Part shown: positions 1 to 5,228 of the stretch, piece after piece
Numbering within the stretch: position 1 is the first letter of the stretch
Layout of the letters: every line of letters starts with the position of its first letter
Assembly: GCA_035293045.1 (NCBI GenBank)
Contig: DATDOY010000018.1
Location: 1-5,228, forward strand
Length of the DNA stretch: 5,228 bases
Source: DATDOY01 sp035293045
Lineage (GTDB): Bacteria; Actinomycetota; Acidimicrobiia; IMCC26256; JACPCJ01
Direction: 5' to 3'
Program-made: the position numbers and the translations under genes
The notes under the pieces: model-generated
What the model was told of the DNA's origin: nothing
The model's database searches: none
Seen by the model: the letters and a program-made list of their open reading frames with translations, nothing else

Positions 1-555
1 CTCGGCGTGGATATCTCGCCGGCAATGGTGCGCCTGGCCCGCGCCCGGGCGCCGAAGGCGACCTTTCGCGCGGGATCGATCCTCGACCTCGACATCCCGT
101 CGTGCGTTGCCGTGGCGGCCGTCGGCGAGATCGTGAATTACGCCGGAGCGACGCCCGCAAAGGGCCAGCGAGGCGGACTCCCCGCGTTGGCGCGTCTGTT
201 CCGACGCCTCCACGACGCGCTCGAACCGGGCGGCGTGTTCCTCTTCGACTCCGCGGGCCCCGGTCGCGGGGGACCGCAAGGACGGCGCGAGATCTTCCAC
301 GACCACGACGACTGGTCGATGCACGTCGTAATCGAGGAGCGCGGCCGCACGCTGACGCGGGACATGGCGATCTTTCGGAAGGTTGGCGCGAGCTATCGAC
401 GCAGCGACGAGCACCACGACCTCGCGCTCTACCGGCCCGATGACGTCGAGGCGCGCTTGCGCGCGACGGGCTTTACCGTGCGCCGCCTCCGCCGCTACGC
501 CGGTCTGCGCCTTCCGGCCGGGCTCACGGGGTTTCTGGCCACGAAGCGAGGGTGA
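1..555 (+). CDS. Class I SAM-dependent methyltransferase, 3' part (start outside window)
   Basis: The reading frame is open from base 1, so the gene is cut at its 5' end; about 184 codons are present, ending in TGA at 553-555. The first visible residues, LGVDISPAMVRLARARAP, match the segment after the glycine-rich SAM loop in class I methyltransferases, where the acidic residue (here D4) contacts the ribose of SAM. The segment FRAGSILDLDIP follows, as in the Methyltransf_25/11 families, where an acidic residue near the adenine is expected. ALEPGGVFLFDSAG resembles the post-II/III strand (LxPGGxxxxD). The GxGxG loop itself lies upstream and cannot be seen. The substrate cannot be read from the sequence; small-molecule methylation is a family-based guess. 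The last 32 bp overlap the convergent vapC-like gene. No downstream terminator is evident. Confidence 0.87.
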   Translation, partial: LGVDISPAMVRLARARAPKATFRAGSILDLDIPSCVAVAAVGEIVNYAGATPAKGQRGGLPALARLFRRLHDALEPGGVFLFDSAGPGRGGPQGRREIFHDHDDWSMHVVIEERGRTLTRDMAIFRKVGASYRRSDEHHDLALYRPDDVEARLRATGFTVRRLRRYAGLRLPAGLTGFLATKRG

Positions 556-922
556 CACCGGGGAGATCGCCAAAGCCGCGCTGATCGACGGTGAGCACTT
601 CGCGCTCGGTCTCGAGCGCGGTGGCGGCGATGATGAGGTCGTGGGCCCCGCGCGGCCGACCGCTCCGGCGAACCGCGAACAGCAACTCGGCGTGACGGTG
701 CGCGACGGCGACGTCGTATGGGATCACTTCGAGCACGGCGAGCACATTGCCGATGAATCGATCGTGGGCAGGTTGGTATCGAGCACCCGCGAGCGCTCGC
801 CCAAGCTCGAGTTCCGCAACCGTGACGGCGGCGACGGCGACGTCGTCTTCGCTCGACACCACGCCGTCGAGTTCGACGCTGTGGCGCTCAGCCCAGACGA
901 GAGCGCTCGTGTCGAAGATCAA
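524..922 (-). CDS. vapC: VapC-like PIN-domain toxin (endoribonuclease)
   Basis: This is a protein of about 132 residues, the usual size for VapC toxins. PIN-domain acidic residues are present in order: D4 in LIFDTSALVW, E37 in TVAELELG, D95 in GAHDLIIAATAL and D113 in LTVDQRGF. In this family such residues bind Mg2+/Mn2+ in an active site that cuts RNA, often tRNA or rRNA; the target here is unknown. I chose the TTG at 922-920 because it overlaps the antitoxin stop (TTGA, 922-919) and puts the FDTSAL strand at the N-terminus, as in typical VapC. A TTG at 934-932 and an ATG at 985-983 are in-frame alternatives; the latter would add 21 residues with no PIN similarity. A purine-rich GGAAGA (943-938) is 15 nt from the chosen start and 3 nt from the TTG at 934, so the start is uncertain. 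The partner antitoxin lies directly upstream. Confidence 0.88.
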   Translation of the reverse strand: MIFDTSALVWAERHSVELDGVVSSEDDVAVAAVTVAELELGRALAGARYQPAHDRFIGNVLAVLEVIPYDVAVAHRHAELLFAVRRSGRPRGAHDLIIAATALETEREVLTVDQRGFGDLPGVTLASWPETP

Positions 923-1170
923 TCGTCGGGCCAACGGTCTTCCAGGTACAGGAGCTTGCGCGTCTCGGCGATCTCGTGGCCCCACGATGGATCCAACTTC
1001 GCGTCTCGCAGAATCTCGAGCACCCGCCAGCCGTTGGCCTTCGGGACCGGCCGGAGATGGGCGACGACCTTCCCCCGCCGGAGGATGGTGAACGACTCCC
1101 CGCGGTGCTCGACGGCATCGAGGAGATCGGAGAAGTTTCGGGAGGCCTCCGTCGCCGTAATGTCAGACAT
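919..1170 (-). CDS. vapB: Phd/YefM-family antitoxin paired with the PIN toxin
   Basis: An 83-residue protein. The N-terminus MSDITATEASRNFSDLLDAV followed by GESFTILRRGKVVAHLRPV is the characteristic Phd/YefM DNA-binding fold (Ixx[ST]EA[RS]xxFSxLL... and FxIxRxGKxVAxLxP), roughly residues 1-42. The C-terminal half (about 46-83, ending EDRWPDD) is charged and rich in aromatic residues, fitting the toxin-wrapping tail. Family knowledge says such antitoxins neutralise the cognate toxin and autorepress the operon with it. The gene precedes the toxin and overlaps it by 4 bp (TTGA), so the two are probably translated together. The ATG at 1170-1168 is well placed, but no Shine-Dalgarno sequence precedes it: the upstream bases are AT-rich and include a -10-like TATTCT, which suggests a leaderless mRNA. 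The symbol vapB reflects the pairing with VapC; by fold it is Phd/YefM-like. Confidence 0.9.
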   Translation of the reverse strand: MSDITATEASRNFSDLLDAVEHRGESFTILRRGKVVAHLRPVPKANGWRVLEILRDAKLDPSWGHEIAETRKLLYLEDRWPDD

Positions 1171-1205
1171 AAAATCAGAATATCGGAATTAGGCCCCGAG
1201 GTCTA
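1171..1205 (-). promoter_or_regulatory. Candidate sigma-70-type promoter of the antitoxin-toxin operon, probably leaderless
   Basis: Reading the - strand, TAGACC (1205-1200; 4 of 6 matches to TTGACA) is followed after 17 bp by TATTCT (1182-1177; close to TATAAT), and then after 6 nt (GATTTT) by the ATG at 1170. This spacing would put the transcription start on or beside the A of the ATG. The AT-rich stretch stands out from the GC-rich surroundings. The promoter is inferred from sequence alone. Confidence 0.55.
1174..1188 (-). repeat. Direct repeat over the antitoxin -10 region, possible operator
   Basis: On the - strand TTCCGAT (1188-1182) and TTCTGAT (1180-1174) differ at one position, start 8 bp apart and straddle the TATTCT hexamer. 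A weaker third match, GTCTGAC, begins inside the antitoxin start codon. Toxin-antitoxin complexes usually bind repeats over their own promoter, so this is a plausible autoregulatory site. Phd/YefM operators are more often palindromic, which lowers confidence. Confidence 0.3.
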
Positions 1206-1215
1206 GGGTTTCGGG
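1204..1215 (+). promoter_or_regulatory. Candidate -10 box (or alternatively RBS) of the GMC oxidoreductase gene
   Basis: TAGGGT (1204-1209) fits the actinobacterial -10 pattern TANNNT and lies 6 nt before the ATG at 1216, the same geometry as the divergent antitoxin promoter. The -35 region at the expected distance (around 1181-1186, TATCGG) is poor. The same bases contain AGGG (1205-1208), which could instead be a Shine-Dalgarno sequence 7 nt from the ATG. The sequence cannot separate the two readings. The hexamer overlaps the proposed -35 of the opposite promoter. Confidence 0.35.
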
Positions 1216-3084
1216 ATGCAGCCCGATCGGCGATTCCGCGTCCCCGGCCTGCGCGGGGTCAGCGCCGCCATCCTTCCCCCGGAATTCGGAGGTCCGGCCC
1301 CTGCCGATCTCGCCGCGAGCCTCGAGGCCTACCTCGCCGCGCTGCCCACGCCGGCCCGCCACGCCATTCGGTCGGGCGTCATGTCGCTCAACGCCTTCTC
1401 GATCGCCATCACGGGCAAGACCCTTTCCCGGAACGAACCGGAGGCGAGGGCGGCGCTCCTCTCCCGTTTGATGCGGCGCCCCGAGGGGCGTCACGCCATG
1501 GAGGGGCTGAAGGCGTTCGTGCTGCTCGTGGCGGGGGGCGAGCGGTACGCCGACGAGTTGCTCGCGCGCTGGCAGCAGGTACCGCCCGTGCGGCCGGACG
1601 CCGACCTCGACGTCACGCCGGCGGCGTGGTGGCCCAGCGTCGGGAGCAGCGACGTGATCGTGATCGGGTCGGGCGCGGGTGGTGCGTTTGCCGCGCGCAC
1701 CCTGGCGCGCGCCGGTCTCGACGTGGTGATCGTCGAGGAGGGGAGGCGGTTCACCGTCGACGAGTTCCGCTCGACGCGACCGATCCAGCGTTTCGCCGAG
1801 TTGTACCGCGACGCCGGGACCACCGTGGCCCTCGGAACCCCGCCGATCGCCCTGCCCATCGGTCGCGGCGTCGGCGGCACCACGCTCATCAACTCGGGCA
1901 CGTGTTTTCGAACGCCCGACACCATCCTGCGCCGGTGGCGCGACGACGCCGGCCTCAAACTCGCCGACCCCGAGGCCTTCGCTCCCTATCTCGACGACGC
2001 GTGGGAGACCCTCTCGGTTGCCCCGGTGCCGCTCGACGTCATGGGCCGCAACGGCCGTCTGTGTCTCGAAGGCGCCGAGCGCCTCGGGTGGTCGTGCGGC
2101 CCGCTCGACCACAACGGCGCGCCGTGCCAGGGGTGCTGCCAGAGCGCCATCGGCTGTCCCGTCAACGCCAAGTACGGAGTCCATTTGAACGCGCTACCCC
2201 AGGCCTGCGCCGCCGGTGCGCGCATCGTGAGCGAAGCGCGGGTGGACAACCTCCTTGTAGAGCACGGCGCGGTGGTGGGCGTGCGCGCTCGTCGCGCCGA
2301 CGGGACGACCATCGAGCTCCGCGCGCCGCGCGTCGTCGTCGCGGCGGGCGCCGTCGAGACGGTTGCCCTCCTCCGGCGTAGCGGGCTCGGCGCGCACCCG
2401 GAGCTCGGCCGCAACCTCGCCATCCATCCCGCGGCCGGGGTGACCGGGCGTTTCGAGGAACGCGTTGTGCCCTGGGACGGCGTCCTCCAGAGCGCGGGCG
2501 TCGAGCAGTTTCACGAATCCGACGGCCTCTTGATCGAGGCGACGTCGACGCCGCCGGGCATGGGGTCGATCGGCCTCCCGGGGTGGGGGCGCGCCCTCGT
2601 CGAGCAGCTCGACACCGCCGACCACACGGCGAGCCTCGGCGCCATGGTTGGCGACGAACCGGTTGGCCGCGTGCTCGGTGCCCGCCGGCCCATCATCCGC
2701 TACGACCTGTCTCGGCGCGACGGCGAACGGTTGGTGCGCGGCGTCGAAGTGATGGGACGCATCCTCTTCGCCGCCGGAGCGCGCGAGGTCTACCCCGGCA
2801 TCCCTGGACACCTCATCGTCGACAGCGAGGCCGGTCTTTCCGACGCCGTCGCCTCTGCGGATCCTCGCGAACTGCACCTCGCCGCCTTCCACCCCACCGG
2901 CACGGCCCGGGCGGGGGCGGACGAGGAGGAGTACCCGGTCGACCCCGAGGGTCGGCTCCGGGGGGTCGACGGCGTGTGGGTCGCCGACGCCTGCATCCTG
3001 CCGACCTGCCCCGAGGTCAACCCGCAGATCTCGATCATGGCGCTCGCCATGGCGGTCGCCGACGGGATCGCCAGCTCGGGGTGA
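1216..3084 (+). CDS. GMC-family FAD-dependent oxidoreductase (long-chain alcohol oxidase-like)
   Basis: A 622-residue protein. After a helical N-terminal extension of about 140 residues, DVIVIGSGAGGAFAARTLARAG (146-167) is the ADP-binding Rossmann motif for FAD (G151, G153, G156), ending in the acidic E174/E175. GRGVGGTTLINSG (217-229) is the FAD/substrate-side signature. The C-terminal GMC domain has FHPTGTARAG with likely catalytic H559, then WVADACILPTCPEVNPQISIMALAMAVAD with N602 as its partner, the His/Asn pair of GMC oxidases. The long N-terminal extension and a Cys cluster (C304, C307, C308, C314) followed by a conserved-looking NAKYGVHLNALPQA resemble long-chain fatty-alcohol oxidases and related bacterial enzymes. 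The expected reaction is oxidation of an alcohol group using FAD; the substrate and electron acceptor are unknown. There is no signal peptide, so it is probably cytoplasmic or membrane-associated. The ATG at 1216 has AGGG 7 nt upstream or is leaderless. Confidence 0.92.
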   Translation: MQPDRRFRVPGLRGVSAAILPPEFGGPAPADLAASLEAYLAALPTPARHAIRSGVMSLNAFSIAITGKTLSRNEPEARAALLSRLMRRPEGRHAMEGLKAFVLLVAGGERYADELLARWQQVPPVRPDADLDVTPAAWWPSVGSSDVIVIGSGAGGAFAARTLARAGLDVVIVEEGRRFTVDEFRSTRPIQRFAELYRDAGTTVALGTPPIALPIGRGVGGTTLINSGTCFRTPDTILRRWRDDAGLKLADPEAFAPYLDDAWETLSVAPVPLDVMGRNGRLCLEGAERLGWSCGPLDHNGAPCQGCCQSAIGCPVNAKYGVHLNALPQACAAGARIVSEARVDNLLVEHGAVVGVRARRADGTTIELRAPRVVVAAGAVETVALLRRSGLGAHPELGRNLAIHPAAGVTGRFEERVVPWDGVLQSAGVEQFHESDGLLIEATSTPPGMGSIGLPGWGRALVEQLDTADHTASLGAMVGDEPVGRVLGARRPIIRYDLSRRDGERLVRGVEVMGRILFAAGAREVYPGIPGHLIVDSEAGLSDAVASADPRELHLAAFHPTGTARAGADEEEYPVDPEGRLRGVDGVWVADACILPTCPEVNPQISIMALAMAVADGIASSG

Positions 3085-3109
3085 GGGCCGGCTGAGCCCG
3101 ATCTTGGCC

Positions 3110-3139
3110 TTGCGAGGCAGGAGTCGGATGGGTCACTAT
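3110..3139 (+). promoter_or_regulatory. Weak candidate promoter for the ferritin-like gene
   Basis: TTGCGA (3110-3115; 4 of 6 matches to TTGACA) is followed after 18 bp by CACTAT (3134-3139; 3 of 6 matches to TATAAT). A start point a few bases downstream would fall at about 3146, on the inverted repeat at 3145-3160. A perfect TTGACA also occurs at 3145-3150, but it has no acceptable -10 about 17 bp downstream. Read-through from the GMC gene is the alternative. Confidence 0.22.
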
Positions 3140-3171
3140 CGAAATTGACATCTGAGTCAATAAGCGACTCC
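3120..3171 (+). repeat. Nested inverted repeats upstream of the ferritin-like gene
   Basis: The inner repeat is TTGAC (3145-3149), six bases, then GTCAA (3156-3160): a perfect 5-bp dyad of 16 bp in total, the size of a typical dimeric-repressor operator. The outer repeat is GGAGTCG (3120-3126) and CGACTCC (3165-3171), a perfect 7-bp pair enclosing it asymmetrically (18 nt on the left, 4 nt on the right). In RNA this could fold as a stem with a large one-sided bulge topped by a small hairpin. It may be an operator or a 5' UTR structure. There is no U-tract, so an intrinsic terminator is unlikely. Confidence 0.45.
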
Positions 3172-3190
3172 AGGCATGGATCCGGAGCAG

Positions 3191-3197
3191 AGGAGGG
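3191..3197 (+). promoter_or_regulatory. Strong Shine-Dalgarno sequence of the ferritin-like gene
   Basis: AGGAGGG matches the anti-Shine-Dalgarno sequence almost fully and ends 3 nt before the ATG at 3201 (AGGAGG ends 4 nt before it). It fixes that start and is by far the best ribosome-binding site in the window, implying efficient translation. Confidence 0.85.
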
Positions 3198-3200
3198 ACC

Positions 3201-3917
3201 ATGACCGATACCGCCACCATTCAGGTGCTCGGGGCCATCGCCTATGGCGAGTGGAAGGCGTACGAGGGGGCCAAGGCGACCAGCACCGACATGTCGCTCT
3301 CGGACGAGGAGCGGGCGGCGTACAAGAAGATCGCCGCCGAGGAGTTGCGACACCACAAGGGCTTTGCCCGGCGGCTCGAGGCGATGGGCGCCGACCTCGA
3401 GCGGGCCATGGCCCCCTACAAAGGCGCGCTCGACGCCTTTCATTCCAAGGACGCGCATTCCAAGGACGCGCATTCCAAGGACGCGCACTCGAAGGACGCC
3501 GACCGCGACCCCATCGCCGAGGCCATGGGCGGGTACCTCGGCGAGGGCATCGCCGACGACCTGCTCGAGTGGCTGAAGACCGTCGTCGACGACGAGACGC
3601 GCGAGTTCGTCGAGTCGGTGATCGCCGACGAGGAGGAACACGAGGCGCTCGCCACCGCCAAACTTCGCGCCCTCATCGACGCGGAGCCGGACGGTCGGGC
3701 GCGGGCCGGCAAGGCGGCGCGCGAGATGATCGTCCACATGCTGACGAGCAGTGGTGGCGGCGCGACCCAGCCGCTGCGCTTCGCTGCCTTCCTCCGCATG
3801 GGACGCCCGCACGATCTGGTGTGGCGCATCGTGTCGGGATACGCCCGCCGCATGCGCGCCGTTGGCCTCAACCCCTTCGGACTCCCGGCATTCTCTTTGG
3901 CGAACGGGTCCGCATGA
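3201..3917 (+). CDS. Ferritin-like-fold di-iron protein with internal HSKDA repeat
   Basis: A 238-residue, mostly helical, soluble protein. The candidate di-iron ligands follow the ferritin/rubrerythrin pattern of two E...ExxH halves: E17 (YGEWKAYEGAK), E48xxH51 (AAEELRHHKGF), E115 (GGYLGEGIADDL), and E144xxH147 (IADEEEHEALA). These fit four helices at roughly 5-28, 34-63, 104-129 and 131-158. The basic C-terminal tail (about 200-238) is less clear. Between helices 2 and 3 lies a hydrophilic insert of four HSKDA units (81-100). Ferritin-like proteins of this type include peroxide-reducing, iron-binding and hydroxylase members; nothing visible says which applies here. No signal peptide or transmembrane segment is seen, so it is probably cytoplasmic. 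The start is supported by a strong Shine-Dalgarno sequence. The stop overlaps the next gene's start as ATGA, implying co-translation with the glycosidase. Confidence 0.75.
   Translation: MTDTATIQVLGAIAYGEWKAYEGAKATSTDMSLSDEERAAYKKIAAEELRHHKGFARRLEAMGADLERAMAPYKGALDAFHSKDAHSKDAHSKDAHSKDADRDPIAEAMGGYLGEGIADDLLEWLKTVVDDETREFVESVIADEEEHEALATAKLRALIDAEPDGRARAGKAAREMIVHMLTSSGGGATQPLRFAAFLRMGRPHDLVWRIVSGYARRMRAVGLNPFGLPAFSLANGSA
3441..3500 (+). repeat. Four tandem 15-bp units encoding (HSKDA)4
   Basis: Units lie at 3441-3455, 3456-3470, 3471-3485 and 3486-3500. The first three are identical (CATTCCAAGGACGCG); the fourth differs at three bases, all synonymous (HSKDA is kept). Exact identity of three copies points to recent slippage or recombination. 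Retention of the residues in the diverged fourth copy suggests it is older, possibly the seed. Each unit is a multiple of three, so copy-number change would keep the frame. Confidence 0.95.
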
Positions 3918-5228
3918 TTCCCCGTGTGCGTATGACGTCGCGTGTTTTGGCGACGCGGTACGCACACCAGGCCTGGCGGCACGCGCTGGCACTGGTGATC
4001 GCGGTGACGTTCGTGGTCTTCGCTCCGGCACCGCAGGCCTCAGCGGCTCAGACGGTCACCATCACTGTCGACGCGGGCGCCGAACTCGGCCCCACCAACC
4101 CCAGGCTCCTCGGCATCGGGTGGAACACCGGGTCGCTCGACGGCGTCGCCCCGCTCGCCCCGCCGATGGTGCGCATCGACGCGTCGCTCCACGAGGCGAG
4201 CATCGGGCCGAACGAGCTGAACCTCAAGCCGCTCAAGGAGCGCGTGGCCGCGGTGCGCGCCATCGGCGCGGAGCCCCACGTGATCCTCTCGTACATGCCG
4301 CCGTGGCTGGCGCGCACGGGCCCGGGCGATCCCCGTGATCTCACGAAGGTGGCGCCCGAGGACTTCGACGTGTGGCAGGCACTCATCGAGGATGTCGTCA
4401 CGCAACTCGCCACGGCCGCCCAACCGGCGCGGCGCTTCGAAGTGTGGAACGAGCCCGACCTGCCCGTGTTCTGGCAGGACATGCCGAGCGACTTCCTCGA
4501 GCTCGCCAAACGCACCACGGCCGCGGTGCGCGCCGTCGAGGCCAGCCACCCGGGACTCGACCTCGAGATCGGCGGGCCGGCGACGGCCTTTCCCGATCCG
4601 ATCTTCATCATTCCGTACTGGCTCGACACCAACCCCGACTTCGTGTCGTGGCACTTCTACGGCAACCACCCCTTCTTCGGTCCCGACGGCAACGAGGGGT
4701 TCGTCCCCGACTCCGTGTACCAAGCCAACGCCCGGCGCAACGCGTTCATGACGCCCCGGGAGTTCGGGGCGCAGGTCGACATGGTCCGCTCGTGGGTGGG
4801 CGACGATGTCGAGTTGGCGATCGACGAGTGGAACGTCGCCGCCGGCGGGTTCGACACGCGTCACGACACCCACGAGGGAGCCGCCTTCGACGCCGCGGTG
4901 CTCACCGAGATGGAGAACGCCGACCTCGACGCCGCCGACTTCTATCGGTCGGGCGACACGCCGGGGGAGCCTCGCGGCGGGGAGTGGGGACTTGTCGACG
5001 GATCGGGCTCACGCAAGCCGGCGTGGTGGGTGTTCGACGCGTGGCGGGTGACGGCCGGCACGCGCGTCGGCGTCGCCGGCGACGATCCGGCGGGCGGGCT
5101 GTGGGCCCGCGCCACGAAGGGCACGGGATCCGAAGGATCGCGTGTCGACGTCATCGTCTCGGCTTTCGGCGTCGCGACGTCGCCTTCGAGCGGGGGCGGC
5201 GGCGAGCCGCCCGATCGCGACGTCACCA
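3914..5228 (+). CDS. Secreted GH39-like glycoside hydrolase (3' end outside window)
   Basis: The frame is open from the ATG at 3914 to the window end (438 codons seen). Residues 1-45 form a Sec-type signal peptide: a long Arg/His-containing n-region, hydrophobic core ALALVIAVTFVVFA (24-37), and an AxA site (ASA, 42-44), with cleavage after residue 44 or 45. The mature part is a clan GH-A (beta/alpha)8 enzyme: FEVWNEPDLPVFW carries the likely acid/base E180, LAIDEWNVAA carries the likely nucleophile E305, and GGPA (220-223) and DFVSWHFYG (242-250) are strand motifs as in GH39. GH39 members include beta-xylosidases and alpha-L-iduronidases; the substrate here is unresolved, and related GH-A families remain possible. 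From about residue 380 a beta-rich C-terminal domain begins, with a Gly-rich SSGGGGEPPD stretch near the edge. The ATG overlaps the previous stop (ATGA) and lacks a clear Shine-Dalgarno sequence, so translational coupling is likely. An in-frame ATG at 3932 would shorten the n-region. Confidence 0.85.
   Translation, partial: MIPRVRMTSRVLATRYAHQAWRHALALVIAVTFVVFAPAPQASAAQTVTITVDAGAELGPTNPRLLGIGWNTGSLDGVAPLAPPMVRIDASLHEASIGPNELNLKPLKERVAAVRAIGAEPHVILSYMPPWLARTGPGDPRDLTKVAPEDFDVWQALIEDVVTQLATAAQPARRFEVWNEPDLPVFWQDMPSDFLELAKRTTAAVRAVEASHPGLDLEIGGPATAFPDPIFIIPYWLDTNPDFVSWHFYGNHPFFGPDGNEGFVPDSVYQANARRNAFMTPREFGAQVDMVRSWVGDDVELAIDEWNVAAGGFDTRHDTHEGAAFDAAVLTEMENADLDAADFYRSGDTPGEPRGGEWGLVDGSGSRKPAWWVFDAWRVTAGTRVGVAGDDPAGGLWARATKGTGSEGSRVDVIVSAFGVATSPSSGGGGEPPDRDVT

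Noticed and set aside
383..1192. + strand open frame (269 codons) opposite the toxin-antitoxin operon
   Set aside because: It overlaps the methyltransferase out of frame, then reads antisense to the PIN toxin and antitoxin, both of which have clear family motifs.
1189..2184. Long - strand open frame (331 codons) opposite the GMC N-terminal half
   Set aside because: Its composition is low-complexity, rich in R/G/A, with no motif; the + strand here has clear FAD-binding motifs.
3085..3118. Possible terminator hairpins after the GMC gene (GGGC/GCCC at 3085-3099, GCCT/AGGC at 3107-3118)
   Set aside because: The stems are only 4 bp and no T-run follows, so they do not qualify as intrinsic terminators.
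3145..3150. Exact TTGACA as a -35 promoter element
   Set aside because: No plausible -10 lies 16-18 bp downstream (bases near 3167-3173 are CTCCAG-like), and the hexamer is better explained as part of the TTGAC-N6-GTCAA dyad.
3441..3500. Tandem repeat as a CRISPR-like or noncoding array
   Set aside because: The units are directly adjacent without spacers, are 15 bp and in frame, and the diverged copy keeps the protein sequence; it is a coding repeat.
2790..4031. Long - strand open frame (413 codons) across the GMC end, the gap and the ferritin-like gene
   Set aside because: It is antisense to two well-supported genes, shows no recognisable domain, and contains a low-complexity copy of the HSKDA repeat read backwards. 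High GC content readily makes such open frames.
4040..4873. - strand open frame (277 codons) opposite the glycosidase
   Set aside because: The + strand frame has a signal peptide and both GH catalytic motifs; the antisense frame has only shadow composition.

Overview
The window is very GC-rich with strong G/C bias at third codon positions. It has short gaps between genes, possible leaderless promoters, and a Sec-exported GH39-like glycosidase. Together these suggest a high-GC Gram-positive bacterium, probably an actinobacterium. Nothing in the window fixes the genus, and no rRNA or tRNA gene was seen.

Layout, left to right. (1) Bases 1-555 hold the 3' part of a class I SAM-dependent methyltransferase on the + strand; its start lies outside the window. 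(2) On the - strand, a compact type II toxin-antitoxin operon runs towards it: a Phd/YefM-type antitoxin (919-1170), then a VapC-like PIN-domain ribonuclease toxin (524-922). The two genes overlap by 4 bp, and the toxin's 3' end overlaps the methyltransferase 3' end by 32 bp. (3) A 45-bp divergent intergenic region separates the antitoxin from a large GMC-family FAD oxidoreductase (1216-3084, +) of the long-chain alcohol oxidase type. Both divergent genes have a TANNNT hexamer exactly 6 nt before the ATG, which suggests leaderless mRNAs. (4) A 116-bp gap contains nested inverted repeats and a strong Shine-Dalgarno sequence. (5) A ferritin-like di-iron protein follows (3201-3917, +), carrying a tandem 15-bp/5-residue HSKDA repeat. 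(6) A secreted GH39-like glycoside hydrolase begins at an ATGA overlap (3914) and runs off the right edge.

The ferritin-like gene and the glycosidase appear translationally coupled. The GMC oxidase may be read through into them or may be a separate unit. The toxin-antitoxin pair looks like a self-contained module. No CRISPR array, insertion sequence, attachment site or convincing intrinsic terminator was seen. The least explained items are the HSKDA repeat inside a di-iron protein, the pairing of that protein with an exported glycosidase, and the structured gap upstream. I did not find a clear, wholly new multi-gene system.
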